Part shown: piece by piece, positions 1 through 7,624 of the stretch
How the letters are laid out: each line of letters opens with the position of its first letter
Position numbering within the stretch: position 1 is the stretch's first letter
Translations under genes and position numbers: made by a program
Assembly (NCBI GenBank): GCA_016872815.1
Contig: VGYY01000006.1
Span: 1 to 36,656, forward strand
Length of the DNA stretch: 36,656 bases
Reading direction: 5' to 3'
Source: Planctomycetota bacterium
GTDB taxonomy: Bacteria; Planctomycetota; B15-G4; SIAN01
The notes under the pieces: generated by a model
Database searches by the model: none
Seen by the model: the letters and a program-made list of their open reading frames with translations, nothing else
What the model was told of the DNA's origin: nothing

Positions 1-361
1 GTCAATTCACGGCGACGGCGGTGCGGGAGTGGCTGGGGCACCTCGGCGTGAAGACGCTCTGCATCGAGCCTTGGAGCCCGTGGGAGAACGGCTACTGCGA
101 GAGCTTCAACGGGAAGCTGCGCGACGAACTGCTGAACGGCGAGATCTTCGAGACGCTCAAGGAGGCCAAGGTCGTCATCGAAGATTGGCGGCGGCACGAC
201 AACGAGGTCAGACCGCACAGCGCGCTGGGCTACGTCCCACCGGCACCACCGGCGAAGCTTCCAGTGGGGCCCGTCGTCGCTTCGCTCCTCCGGGCCCCGC
301 TGCCTTCACTCGTCCCGGGGAGTACAACTTGAGGCGTGGTACAACGATCGGGGGCAGGTCA
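1..361 (+). mobile_element. Right end of an IS3-family insertion sequence
   Basis: The window opens inside an IS3-type element. The transposase reading frame runs in from the left and stops at 332, and about 29 bases later the sequence TGGTACAACGATCGGGGG followed by CAGGTCA ends at 361 with the terminal CA typical of this family. The heptamer GTACAAC occurs at 322-328 and again at 339-345, near the presumed right inverted repeat. The left end and any target duplication lie outside the window, so the exact boundary at 361 is inferred. Confidence 0.6.
3..332 (+). CDS. IS3-family transposase (OrfB), C-terminal part of integrase core, 5' truncated by window
   Basis: The frame is open from the window edge and ends at TGA 330-332, giving about 109 visible residues. 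It is the last third of an rve/DDE integrase core. The stretch PWSPWENGYCESFNGKLRDE is the classic region that carries the third catalytic acid (the E of CESFNGKLRDE), followed by the IS3 C-terminal signature around RRHDNEVRPHSALGY. The GTG at 21 is an internal valine, not a start, because the residues before it (QFTATA) continue the integrase fold. After the signature there is a Pro/Ala-rich tail. The frame shows no internal stop, so this part looks intact. Whether the whole element is active cannot be judged from here. Confidence 0.9.
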   Translation, partial: QFTATAVREWLGHLGVKTLCIEPWSPWENGYCESFNGKLRDELLNGEIFETLKEAKVVIEDWRRHDNEVRPHSALGYVPPAPPAKLPVGPVVASLLRAPLPSLVPGSTT

Positions 362-642
362 GCCGGTCGCAGCATGCACGCCGAGTCGCGGAACGTGCCG
401 CGGCCTCGCCAGGGGAACGGACGACGACGAAACCGCGGCCGAAGCCGCAGGCGCAGCAGGCTGCTGCATGATCGACGCGCCTTTCTTTGGTAGTCCGACT
501 GCCAAAAGACGGCCAGCGTCGCACCGCCTCGCGAAGAGGCGGGTTGCCGCAAGTCGCGGCTCGACCGAAACGACTCTCACCCTGTCGCGCCCCGGGTACT
601 CCCGGAGGCGCCGTGCCCGAGCGAAGCCGGGCACCAAGATGA
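333..642. other. Intergenic region between IS end and tRNA-Val
   Basis: No convincing gene is seen here. It holds the inferred IS right end (to 361), a short perfect hairpin at 524-542 (CCGCCTC / GAGGCGG with a GCGAA loop), and two stronger hairpins at 587-634 described separately. Open frames in this stretch are low-complexity, Arg/Ala-rich GC artefacts. Confidence 0.6.
587..634 (-). terminator. Two tandem hairpins downstream of tRNA-Val, possible terminator or processing structure
   Basis: Reading on the minus strand, the first hairpin starts 9 nt after the tRNA 3' end: GTGCCCG (613-619) pairs with CGGGCAC (628-634). The second follows directly: GCGCCCCGGG (587-596) pairs with CCCGG-A-GGCGC (601-611), ten base pairs with one bulged base and a 4-nt loop. 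Neither is followed by a T-run, so this is either a U-poor terminator, as often seen in very GC-rich genomes, or a 3' processing structure. Confidence 0.5.
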
Positions 643-719
643 TGGTGGGCGATACTGGACTCGAACCAGTGACCCCCAGCTTGTCGAGCTGGTGCTCTAG
701 CCAACTGAGCTAATCGCCC
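643..719 (-). tRNA. tRNA-Val (anticodon GAC)
   Basis: Reverse-strand 77-nt cloverleaf including an encoded CCA. The acceptor GGGCGAT (plus 713-719) pairs with ATCGCCC (plus 647-653). The D arm is GCTC/GAGC, the anticodon stem CCAGC/GCTGG, the variable loop GGGTC and the T arm ACTGG-TTCGAGT-CCAGT. The 7-nt anticodon loop reads TCGACAA, which puts GAC at 34-36 (plus 683-685) and predicts valine. Position 33, normally an invariant U, is C here (plus 686). All stems are perfectly paired, which argues against a decayed gene. The IS end lies about 280 bp downstream of its 3' end. Confidence 0.93.
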
Positions 720-761
720 GGCTCGCGCGCGCGGATGGCTCCGGCCCGCGAGAGGGGGAAG

Positions 762-791
762 TTTATAGGCCCGCGGCAGGCGGCTCCGCAA
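762..791 (-). promoter_or_regulatory. Probable sigma70-type promoter of tRNA-Val
   Basis: On the minus strand TTGCGG (plus 786-791) and TATAAA (plus 762-767) are separated by 18 nt and lie about 43 nt upstream of the tRNA 5' end. The TATAAA stands out in an otherwise extremely GC-rich region. A GC-rich stretch between the -10 and the tRNA would be the transcribed leader. Confidence 0.6.
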
Positions 792-962
792 GCGTCGATC
801 TCGAGCGCCTCCCGTCGCGCCGGCCTGCAATTGCAAAGCGGCGAACCGTGCGCATGATGCGCCGCTTCGCCTGCGGGCGCGCGGGGCGGCTGCCCGGATG
901 CGGAACTTCGTTCCCACCGCCGCGCGTCCAGACGGGCGACGTGGATCGCCGATCACGAGGCC

Positions 963-1541
963 ATGGCGAAGGACGTACTCACGACGGGCGACGTGGCGAA
1001 GCTCTGCCACGTGACCATCCGCACCGTGATCAAGTGGTTCGAGAAGGGCCACCTGAAGGGGTACAAGATCCCCGGCTCGCGCGACCGCCGCTTCGCCCGC
1101 GCGGACGTGATCGAGTTCATGAAGGGCCACGGCATCCCGCTCACCGAGCGCGACGCCGACAGCACGGCGAAGAAACGGGTCCTTATCGTCGACGACGAGC
1201 CGGCGGTGGTCGAGGTGCTGGTCGAATACCTGCGGCAGCTCGGGCTGTTCGAGTGGCAGACGGCGCGCAACGGCTACGAGGCCGGGCTCAGGACCCAGTC
1301 GTTCCGCCCGCATCTGCTGCTGACCGACTACAACCTCGGCGACATCACCGGCGCGGACGTTGCGCACTCCGTTCGCGCGACGCCGGAACTCAGGGACACG
1401 CGCATCGTCGTCGTGTCGGGCTACCTGACCGAGGCCGATGTCCCGATGCTGCGCGAGAAGGGCGTTGACGCCTTCCTGCGCAAGCCCTTCACCTTCGAGC
1501 AGCTGCGCGACACGATCCTGACGCAGCTCAAGGTCATCTGA
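963..1541 (+). CDS. Two-component-type regulator: N-terminal MerR/excisionase-like HTH plus C-terminal receiver domain
   Basis: 192 residues. Residues 5-55 form a MerR/excisionase-type helix-turn-helix (LTTGDVAKLCHVTIRTVIKW, then a GYKIPGSRDRRF wing), which usually binds DNA. Residues 71-190 form a CheY-like receiver: acidic pair D77/D78 in VLIVDDEP, phosphoacceptor D122 in LLLTDYNLG, S152 in VVVSGY and K174 in LRKPF, so every residue needed for phosphorylation is present. The domain order (HTH first, receiver last) is the reverse of classical response regulators. The ATG at 963 has a short, closely spaced GAGG just upstream (957-960). No histidine kinase is adjacent, so the partner is unknown. 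The next gene, uppP, follows after 74 bp and might be co-transcribed. Confidence 0.88.
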   Translation: MAKDVLTTGDVAKLCHVTIRTVIKWFEKGHLKGYKIPGSRDRRFARADVIEFMKGHGIPLTERDADSTAKKRVLIVDDEPAVVEVLVEYLRQLGLFEWQTARNGYEAGLRTQSFRPHLLLTDYNLGDITGADVAHSVRATPELRDTRIVVVSGYLTEADVPMLREKGVDAFLRKPFTFEQLRDTILTQLKVI

Positions 1542-1615
1542 CCCGCGCGAGCGGTACGGCTCGGCGACCCTACGGCTAGTCTGCCGCGCCTCGCGTTCAG
1601 CGATGGGGAGGGGGC

Positions 1616-2422
1616 GTGGAATTCTGGCAAGCGGCGCTGCTTGGCTTGGTGCAGGGACTCACCGAGTTCTTCCCGGTCTCCAGCGACGGCCATCTGGTGG
1701 CGCTCGAGCGGTGGCTCGGCGTGCGCCAGGCGGACAGCGGCGCCTCGATCGAGGCGATCCTCCACCTCGGCACCCTGATCGCGTGCGTCATCGCGTTCCG
1801 GCGCGAGCTGCCGCCGCTGCTCGGCCTCTGCTTCTCGCGCGTGGGCTGGCGGCGGATGGTCGCGCCGGCGGCGGACGACGCGCTCGGGCAGGACGCGCGG
1901 TTCGTCCTGGTCGGCACGGTGGCGACGGTGGCGACCGCACTGCCGACCAAGGATGCGCTGGTGGCGCTGTACGACGTCAAGTCGATCGTGGCGCTCTGCC
2001 TGGTGCTGACCGGGGTGTTCCTGCTCGGGTCGCGTTACCTGCTCGCGATCAGGGCGCGGACGCCGGCGTGGTGGCAGGGCGTGGTGGTCGGGATCTGCCA
2101 GACGGCCGCGATCCTGCCCGGACTGTCGCGCTCGTGCACCACCGTGCTGGTGGGGCTGCTGGTCGGCCTCGGTGCGCAGGACGTCGCCCGCCGTTCGTTC
2201 CTGCTGTCGATGCCGATCGTGCTGGCCGCAGTCGTGAGCAGCCTGGTCGACCATCTGCCGCCGCGCGAACTGATCGCGCCGCTGGTCGTCGGCAACCTGG
2301 TCGCGCTGGCGGTCGGGATGGTCGCCGTGCAGGCGATGCTGCGCTGGGTGCCACGCGGCCGGATGCACTGGTTCGCACCGTGGTGCTTCGCCGTCGCGGC
2401 CGCGGTCTGGTGGGGGACCTGA
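1616..2422 (+). CDS. uppP: Undecaprenyl-diphosphate phosphatase (UppP/BacA family)
   Basis: 268 residues, the usual length for UppP, an integral membrane enzyme that dephosphorylates undecaprenyl diphosphate to recycle the lipid carrier for peptidoglycan and other surface glycans. The GTG start at 1616 has a strong GGGGAGGGGG ribosome site at 1605-1614. The first family motif reads LVQGLTEFFPVSSDGHLV (residues 11-28) and the second PGLSRSC (168-174), with hydrophobic helices throughout. Two positions differ from the textbook motifs: SSD instead of SST/SSS before GH, and SRSC instead of SRSG. The catalytic Glu (E17), His (H26) and Arg (R172) equivalents are kept. The convergent neighbour is a peptidoglycan amidase. 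Confidence 0.92.
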   Translation: MEFWQAALLGLVQGLTEFFPVSSDGHLVALERWLGVRQADSGASIEAILHLGTLIACVIAFRRELPPLLGLCFSRVGWRRMVAPAADDALGQDARFVLVGTVATVATALPTKDALVALYDVKSIVALCLVLTGVFLLGSRYLLAIRARTPAWWQGVVVGICQTAAILPGLSRSCTTVLVGLLVGLGAQDVARRSFLLSMPIVLAAVVSSLVDHLPPRELIAPLVVGNLVALAVGMVAVQAMLRWVPRGRMHWFAPWCFAVAAAVWWGT

Positions 2423-2448
2423 GCGGTCGAGAGGGAACCCCCGACCGC
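2423..2448 (+). terminator. Hairpin directly after uppP
   Basis: GCGGTCG (2423-2429) pairs with CGACCGC (2442-2448), with an additional inner GGG-AA-CCC. It begins at the base after the uppP stop codon. There is no T-run, so it is a candidate U-poor terminator. Confidence 0.45.
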
Positions 2449-2467
2449 GCCCGGCGCCGCTTCGCGC

Positions 2468-2489
2468 CCGCGCGGCCGCAGCCGCGCGG
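2468..2489 (-). terminator. Hairpin downstream of the amidase gene
   Basis: A perfect 9-bp stem CCGCGCGGC (2468-2476) / GCCGCGCGG (2481-2489) with a CGCA loop. It lies 8 nt past the amidase stop codon when read on the minus strand and faces the uppP hairpin in the 75-bp convergent gap. No T-run follows. Confidence 0.45.
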
Positions 2490-2497
2490 TGTCTGGC

Positions 2498-3712
2498 TCA
2501 GCTCTTCACCACCTCGCGCCGCCATTGCTCGACGATGCGCTGCAGCGCCGGGCCGGGGCATTCGGTGCCGCCGCCGAGCAGCTCCTTGTGCGTGTAGACC
2601 CGTCCGTGCGCGACGCGGTACTTCGCGCAGAGCGAGTCGAGCAGATCGGTGAGCGCCCGCTTCTGCGCCGCGCTCGGCTGCTGCACGGTGAAGTCGCCGA
2701 TCAGCGCGATGCCGATGTTGCCGACGTTGAGCTGCGGGCTGCCGGCGTGCGCCCCCTGGTAGCTGATCGGACGCCCCTCCCAGATGCGACCGGACGGATC
2801 GATCAGGAAGTGGTAGCCGATGTCGGCCCACCCCTCCTTCTCCTGGTGCTCGCGCTGGTAGGACTTGATCGCGTCGGCGGCGACGCGCGCGGAGTTCCCC
2901 TGCAGGCGCGTCGCCGTGTGGTGGACGGTGAGCCGCGAGATCGGCGTCATCCGATCGAAGTTCGAGCGCGTCCGGCGCGCGCCCCAGGCAGTGCGCGGAA
3001 GGATCGGCGGCGACTTCGCCGCGGCGGTGGGGGCGGCCGGGGGCGGTGTCTTGGCGACGACCGGCGCGGCCGGACCGGACTTCGCCACCGTCGGCGCCTG
3101 CACATCGAGCATGCGCCGCAGCTCGTGGTAGAGCGGCGACTTCGGATCGCCGGCGGACCAGGCCAGCCGCTTGGCCCCCGCCGCGTCGCCGAGCCGCTCG
3201 GCCAGCAGCGACTGGCGGAACAGCACGGCGTCGCGCTCGCGGCCGCGCGCCTTCTTCAGCGCGGCATCGTAGTGGCGGCGCGCCTCCGCCGGCCGGTCCT
3301 CGAAGGCGAGGTCGCCCTGCAGGCAGGCGTGACGCATGCGCGCGACGCGTTCGTTGGTGCTGGCCGGCGGCAGGCGCTCGATCAGCCGGCTCGCCTTCTC
3401 GCCGTTCAGCGCCGCGAGCGGCGGCTTTCCATCGAGCAGCCAGCACTCCGCGGCATCGAACAGCAACGCGATCTGCGTCGGCGTCTCGTCGGCCTCGAGC
3501 GCGGCGAGCGCCGCCTGCTCGTAGAGGCGGGCGGCGGGACCGGCGCGGCCGCCCTCGCGCGCCGACTCGGCCTTGGCCGAAAGGCTCGTGATCGGATCGC
3601 TCCCGGAACTGCTGCTCGCGCAGGCGGACAGGCTCGCCAACAGGGCGAGTGCGAACAAGGCGACCGGGCGCAGCACGAACGTGCGGCGCGGCGCCCGACA
3701 GGCGTCGTGCAT
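2498..3712 (-). CDS. Lipoprotein N-acetylmuramoyl-L-alanine amidase (PGRP / amidase_2 fold) with TPR-like N-terminal region
   Basis: 404 residues from ATG 3710-3712, chosen because a GGGAGGGAG ribosome site lies just upstream and a signal peptide follows at once. The open frame continues far upstream but is not gene-like there. Residues 1-30 end in a lipobox (LSLSAC region, C31), so the protein is probably membrane-anchored. Residues 40-200 are helical and TPR-like (AARLYEQAALAAL, AEARRHYDAALKKA), and 205-235 form a Pro/Ala linker. Residues 238-400 are a T7-lysozyme-like amidase: zinc ligands H264 (LTVHHTA), H375 (YTHKELLG) and C385 (TECPG). The family cleaves the bond between muramic acid and L-Ala in peptidoglycan. 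The TPR-like part may serve protein contacts. Confidence 0.88.
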   Translation of the reverse strand: MHDACRAPRRTFVLRPVALFALALLASLSACASSSSGSDPITSLSAKAESAREGGRAGPAARLYEQAALAALEADETPTQIALLFDAAECWLLDGKPPLAALNGEKASRLIERLPPASTNERVARMRHACLQGDLAFEDRPAEARRHYDAALKKARGRERDAVLFRQSLLAERLGDAAGAKRLAWSAGDPKSPLYHELRRMLDVQAPTVAKSGPAAPVVAKTPPPAAPTAAAKSPPILPRTAWGARRTRSNFDRMTPISRLTVHHTATRLQGNSARVAADAIKSYQREHQEKEGWADIGYHFLIDPSGRIWEGRPISYQGAHAGSPQLNVGNIGIALIGDFTVQQPSAAQKRALTDLLDSLCAKYRVAHGRVYTHKELLGGGTECPGPALQRIVEQWRREVVKS

Positions 3713-3910
3713 GGACTCCCTCCCAACCGTCGGCGCGAAGCTAGCCGCGCCTGAAACGCGATCAAGCGCGGCGACGCACGCGCCGACGGCGCGGTGGCGC
3801 TCGCCGCCACGCGCCCCGGTGCCTTGACCGCCCGTCGAAGCGCACCGAGAATCCACCGCCTCTTCACCGACGGCGCGTGGCGCGTCGCTCCCGAGAAGGT
3901 CACCAGACGA

Positions 3911-5101
3911 ATGGCATCCCGTCCCCTGGCGCTGGCGCGCCGCATGGAACGACTCGGCACCGAGACCGCGTTCGAGGTGCTGGCGCGCGCGCGGGAGCTC
4001 GAGCGGCAGGGGCGCTCGATCGTCCACCTCGAGATCGGCGAGCCCGACTTCGACACGCCGAAGCACATCGTCGATGCGGCGTGCGACGCGCTGCGCAGCG
4101 GCAAGACGCACTACGGCCCGTCGACCGGGCTGCCCGAGCTGCGCGAGGCGATCGCCGAGGACTTCACCGCACGCCGCGGCGTGAAGGTGACCGCCGACAT
4201 GGTCACCGTCCTGGCGGGCGGCAAGCCGGCGATCTTCTTCCCGTTCCTGGCGCTGCTCGAGGAAGGCGACGAGGCGATCTACCCGAACCCGGGTTTCCCG
4301 ATCTACGAGTCGATGATCGCCTTCAGCGGCGCCACGCCGGTGCCGCTGCCGCTGCTCGAGGAGAACCAGTTCCGCACCGACGTCGCGGAACTGAAGAAGC
4401 GGATCACGGCGAAGACCAGGATCGTGATCATCAACTCGCCGCACAACCCGTGCGGCAGCGTGCTCAAGCCGGCCGACGTCAAGGCGATCGCCGAGCTGTG
4501 CGCCGAGCGCGGCATCTGGCTGTTCACCGACGAGATCTACTGCCGGATCCTCTACGACGAGAAGCACGCGACGCCGCTCCAATGGGGCGACCGCGAGCGG
4601 ATCATCGTGTTGGACGGCTTCTCGAAGACGTTCGCGATGACCGGCTGGCGGCTCGGCTACTCGATCGCGCCACCCGACCTGGCGGCGAAGATCGCCAAGC
4701 TGCAGACCAACTGCAATTCGTGCCCGGCGACCTTCTCGCAGGTGGCGGCGGTGGCGGCGCTGAAGGGCCCGCAGGGCGACGTCGACACGATGGTCGCCGA
4801 GTTCCGCAAGCGGCGCGACCTGGTAGTGAAGGGGCTGAACGAGCTGCCGGGCGTGAGCTGCATCGCGCCGCAGGGCGCGTTCTACGCCTTCGCCAACGTC
4901 CGGAAGACCGGCCTCTCCGCCCGCGAGCTGCAGAAGGCGTTCCTCGAGGAGGCGGGCGTCGGCACGCTGGCCGGCACCGCGTTCGGCGCGCACGGCGAGG
5001 GCTACGTCCGCCTCAGCTACGCCAACTCGCAGGAGAACATCGCCGAGGCGCTGCGGCGCATGCGGCAGTACCTGGCCACGAAGCAGCCGGTCCGGGCGTG
5101 A
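3911..5101 (+). CDS. PLP-dependent class I/II aminotransferase (aspartate/alanine type)
   Basis: 396 residues from ATG 3911, with GAGAAGG ten bases upstream; an alternative start is ATG 3944. It is a fold-type I aminotransferase: IGEPDFDTP near residue 42, [15 protein letters not shown] at 68-82, N179 in [10 protein letters not shown]207 and Y210 in FTDEIYCR, and the PLP-binding lysine K239 in [15 protein letters not shown], with R247 nearby. The family moves an amino group between an amino acid and a 2-oxoacid. Exact substrate (aspartate, alanine or aromatic) cannot be read from the motifs. The next gene, a threonine aldolase, begins 10 bp after the stop, suggesting an amino-acid metabolism operon. 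Confidence 0.9.
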   Translation: MASRPLALARRMERLGTETAFEVLARARELERQGRSIVHLEIGEPDFDTPKHIVDAACDALRSGKTHYGPSTGLPELREAIAEDFTARRGVKVTADMVTVLAGGKPAIFFPFLALLEEGDEAIYPNPGFPIYESMIAFSGATPVPLPLLEENQFRTDVAELKKRITAKTRIVIINSPHNPCGSVLKPADVKAIAELCAERGIWLFTDEIYCRILYDEKHATPLQWGDRERIIVLDGFSKTFAMTGWRLGYSIAPPDLAAKIAKLQTNCNSCPATFSQVAAVAALKGPQGDVDTMVAEFRKRRDLVVKGLNELPGVSCIAPQGAFYAFANVRKTGLSARELQKAFLEEAGVGTLAGTAFGAHGEGYVRLSYANSQENIAEALRRMRQYLATKQPVRA

Positions 5102-5111
5102 GCGAGCGCAC

Positions 5112-6185
5112 GTGACCCCCGCGGAACGCGGCAGCGGCGACGCCGACTTCCGCAGCGACACCGTCACCCGGCCCTGCGCGGCGATGCGCGCGGCGATGGC
5201 GGCGGCGGTGGTCGGCGACGACGTGCTGGGTGACGATCCGACCGTGCTCCGCCTGCAGGAGCGGGTCGCGGCGCAGTGCGGCATGGAGGCCGCGCTCTTC
5301 GTGCCGAGCGGCACCATGGGCAACCAGGTCGCGGTCAAGCTCCACACGCAGCCGGGCGAGGAGCTGATCTGCGAGGAGCGCTCCCACGTCTGGGTCAACG
5401 AGGCGGGCGGGCTCGGGCTGATCAGCGGCGTGCAGACCAAGACGCTCGCGGCGCCCTCGGGCTGCCCCGAGCCGGCGGCGATCGAGGCGGCGATCCGCGA
5501 CGAGGACGTGCACCATCCGCGGACGGCGCTGGTCGTGATCGAGAACACGCACAACTACGCGGGCGGTCGCGTGGTTCCGCTGCCGCGCCTCGCGGCGATC
5601 CGCGCGGTGGCGCGGCGCCGCGGGCTCAAGCTCCACCTCGACGGCGCGCGGCTGTGGAACGCGGTCGTGGCCACGAAGACGCCGATCGCGCGGTTCGCGG
5701 CGGAGGTCGACACGCTCACCTTCTGCTTCTCGAAGGGGCTCGGTTGCCCGGTCGGCTCGATGCTGGTCGGGTCGCGGCGCGACATCGAGCGGGCGCGGCG
5801 GATCCGCAAGGCGCTCGGCGGCGGGATGCGGCAGGTCGGGATCCTCGCGGCGGCGGCCGAGTTCGCGCTCGACCACCTGGTGGAGCGGCTCGCCGACGAC
5901 CACGCGCGCGCGCGCCGGCTGGCGACCGCGTTCGCCGCGCTGCCGGGATGCCGGGTCGATCCGGCGACGGTCGAGACCAACATCGTCTTCGTCGAACGGC
6001 CGGCGGCGGACGCTGGCGAGCTCGAGCGGCGGCTGGCGGCGGCGGGGGTGCGCGCGATCGCGCTCGCGGCCGACCGGCTGCGCTTCGTGACGCATCGCGA
6101 CGTGGGCGACGGCGAGGTGGCGCGCGCGATCGAGGCGATGGAGATGGCGACGCGGGCGCTCGCAGCGCCGGCGGGGAGGGACTGA
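5112..6185 (+). CDS. ltaE: Low-specificity L-threonine aldolase
   Basis: 357 residues from GTG 5112, ten bases after the aminotransferase stop. It is a PLP fold-type I enzyme of the threonine aldolase/beta-eliminating lyase family, which splits L-threonine or L-allo-threonine into glycine and acetaldehyde. Family features are FRSDTVTRP at 13-21, H92 in [11 protein letters not shown] stacking on the cofactor, D177-R180 in [10 protein letters not shown], and the cofactor lysine K208 in [12 protein letters not shown]. The length matches the family. No strong ribosome site precedes the GTG, so translation may depend on coupling to the upstream gene. The downstream mutase starts two bases after the stop. 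Confidence 0.92.
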   Translation: MTPAERGSGDADFRSDTVTRPCAAMRAAMAAAVVGDDVLGDDPTVLRLQERVAAQCGMEAALFVPSGTMGNQVAVKLHTQPGEELICEERSHVWVNEAGGLGLISGVQTKTLAAPSGCPEPAAIEAAIRDEDVHHPRTALVVIENTHNYAGGRVVPLPRLAAIRAVARRRGLKLHLDGARLWNAVVATKTPIARFAAEVDTLTFCFSKGLGCPVGSMLVGSRRDIERARRIRKALGGGMRQVGILAAAAEFALDHLVERLADDHARARRLATAFAALPGCRVDPATVETNIVFVERPAADAGELERRLAAAGVRAIALAADRLRFVTHRDVGDGEVARAIEAMEMATRALAAPAGRD

Positions 6186-6187
6186 CA

Positions 6188-7543
6188 GTGGGCGTGTTCA
6201 AGGCATACGACATCCGCGGCGTCTATCCGACCGAGATCGACGAGAAGCTTGCGTGGAAGATCGGCGCCGGGCTGGTGAAGCTGCTCGCGGCGAAGAAGCT
6301 GGTGGTCGGGCGCGACATGCGCAAGAGCGCGCCGTCGATCCAGCAGGCGGTGATCGACGGCATCACCGCCCACGGCTGCGACGTCGTCGACATCGGGCTG
6401 GTGTCGACGCCGATGGCGTACTTCGGCATCGGCAGCCTCGCCTCGGACGGCGGCCTCACCACGACCGCCTCGCACAACCCGCCGCAGTACATCGGCGCGA
6501 AGATCTGCCGCGCCGGCGCGGTGCCGATGAGCAAGGACACTGGCATCGGCGAGCTCGAGCGGATGGCGAAGGGCGAGCTGGCGCCGCCGCCCGGCACGCG
6601 CCGCGGCAGCGTGACCGCGGTCGACATCCGCGCCGACTACCAGCGCCACCTCCGCCGCTTCATGCAGCCGTGGCCGGGGCTGAAGGTGGTGGTCGACACC
6701 GCCAACGGCATGGGCGGGCTCGAGGTGCCGCTGGTGCTGGAAGGCGCGGGCCTCGACTGGAGCGGCCTCTTCCTCGAGGTCGACGGCACCTTCCCGAACC
6801 ACGAGGCGAATCCGCTGGTCGACCAGAACATCGTCGACCTGCGGCGCGAGGTGGTGGCACGCAAGGCGCACGTCGGCTTCGCCTTCGACGGCGACGCCGA
6901 CCGCTGCTGCGCGGTCGACGAGAAGGGCGAGCGGATCGGCTCCGATCTGCTCACCGCGCTGCTGGCGCGCGAGTTCCTCGCCCGCGAGAAGGGCGCCGGG
7001 ATCGTCTACGACCTGCGCGCCAGCCGCGTCCTGCCCGAGGACATCGCCGCGCGCGGCGGCCGGCCGCTGCGCGAGCGGGTCGGCCACAGCTTCATCAAGG
7101 CGACCATGCGCCGGGAGAACGCGCCGTTCGCCGGCGAGCTCTCCGGCCACTTCTACTTCCGCGACCACTACTTCTCCGACTGCGGCACGCTGGCGATGGT
7201 GCACACGCTCAACGTGATGGCGCGCGAGCGGAAGCCGCTGTCGCAGCTGATCGCGCCGTTCCGGAAGTACTGCTCGACCGGCGAGCTCAACTTCGAGGTG
7301 CACGACGCCGACGCCAAGCTGGCGGAGCTGCGCGACGCCTACGCGAAGGGCGGCGCCGGCCTGAAGCCGCTGTCGAGCGACGAGCTCGACGGGCTCTCGG
7401 TGGTGTTCCAGGACTTCTGGTTCAACGTGCGCAAGAGCAACACGGAGCCGCTGCTGCGGCTGATGCTCGAGGCGCGCACGCCGGAGCTGCTGGCCGCGAA
7501 GCGGACCGAGGTGGTGGCGCGCATCGGCGGCCGCGCGCACTGA
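6188..7543 (+). CDS. Phosphomannomutase/phosphoglucomutase (alpha-D-phosphohexomutase)
   Basis: 451 residues from GTG 6188, which sits two bases after the threonine aldolase stop with GGGGAGGGA immediately upstream. The open frame extends much further left, but the conserved N-terminus (VFKAYDIRGVYP) begins here. Phosphohexomutases interconvert hexose 1- and 6-phosphates to supply nucleotide sugars. All four domains are visible: the phosphoserine loop TASHNP with S95, the metal loop FDGDADR with D234, D236 and D238, the sugar-binding loop GELSGH at 316-321, and the C-terminal phosphate loop RKSNTEP. It resembles the ManB/AlgC type, but whether mannose or glucose phosphate is preferred cannot be told. 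Confidence 0.92.
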   Translation: MGVFKAYDIRGVYPTEIDEKLAWKIGAGLVKLLAAKKLVVGRDMRKSAPSIQQAVIDGITAHGCDVVDIGLVSTPMAYFGIGSLASDGGLTTTASHNPPQYIGAKICRAGAVPMSKDTGIGELERMAKGELAPPPGTRRGSVTAVDIRADYQRHLRRFMQPWPGLKVVVDTANGMGGLEVPLVLEGAGLDWSGLFLEVDGTFPNHEANPLVDQNIVDLRREVVARKAHVGFAFDGDADRCCAVDEKGERIGSDLLTALLAREFLAREKGAGIVYDLRASRVLPEDIAARGGRPLRERVGHSFIKATMRRENAPFAGELSGHFYFRDHYFSDCGTLAMVHTLNVMARERKPLSQLIAPFRKYCSTGELNFEVHDADAKLAELRDAYAKGGAGLKPLSSDELDGLSVVFQDFWFNVRKSNTEPLLRLMLEARTPELLAAKRTEVVARIGGRAH

Positions 7544-7565
7544 GCGGGGCGCCGTCGGCTCCGCT

Positions 7566-7594
7566 CGGCCCCGCGCAGCACAGGCGCGGGGCCG
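7566..7594. terminator. Hairpin in the convergent gap after the mutase gene
   Basis: CGGCCCCGCG (7566-7575) pairs with CGCGGGGCCG (7585-7594), ten perfect pairs with a 9-nt loop. It is the only strong structure in the 81-bp gap between two convergent genes and could stop transcription from both sides. No T-run is present. Confidence 0.5.
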
Positions 7595-7624
7595 GTGCGG
7601 TTCGGCGCGCCGGGTCCGGGCGCC

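Noticed and set aside
336-713. A small plus-strand gene ending over the tRNA
   Set aside because: It overlaps the tRNA on the opposite strand, has low-complexity Arg/Ala composition and crosses two strong hairpins.
3794-3910. An extended N-terminus for the aminotransferase
   Set aside because: The extra residues are Arg/Ala-rich and the family begins close to the ATG at 3911, which has a purine-rich site upstream.
2498-5554. A 1018-codon minus-strand frame suggesting an amidase fusion
   Set aside because: Only the part from 3712 down is gene-like. A signal peptide and strong ribosome site mark the real start, and the upstream portion is antisense to the aminotransferase and threonine aldolase.
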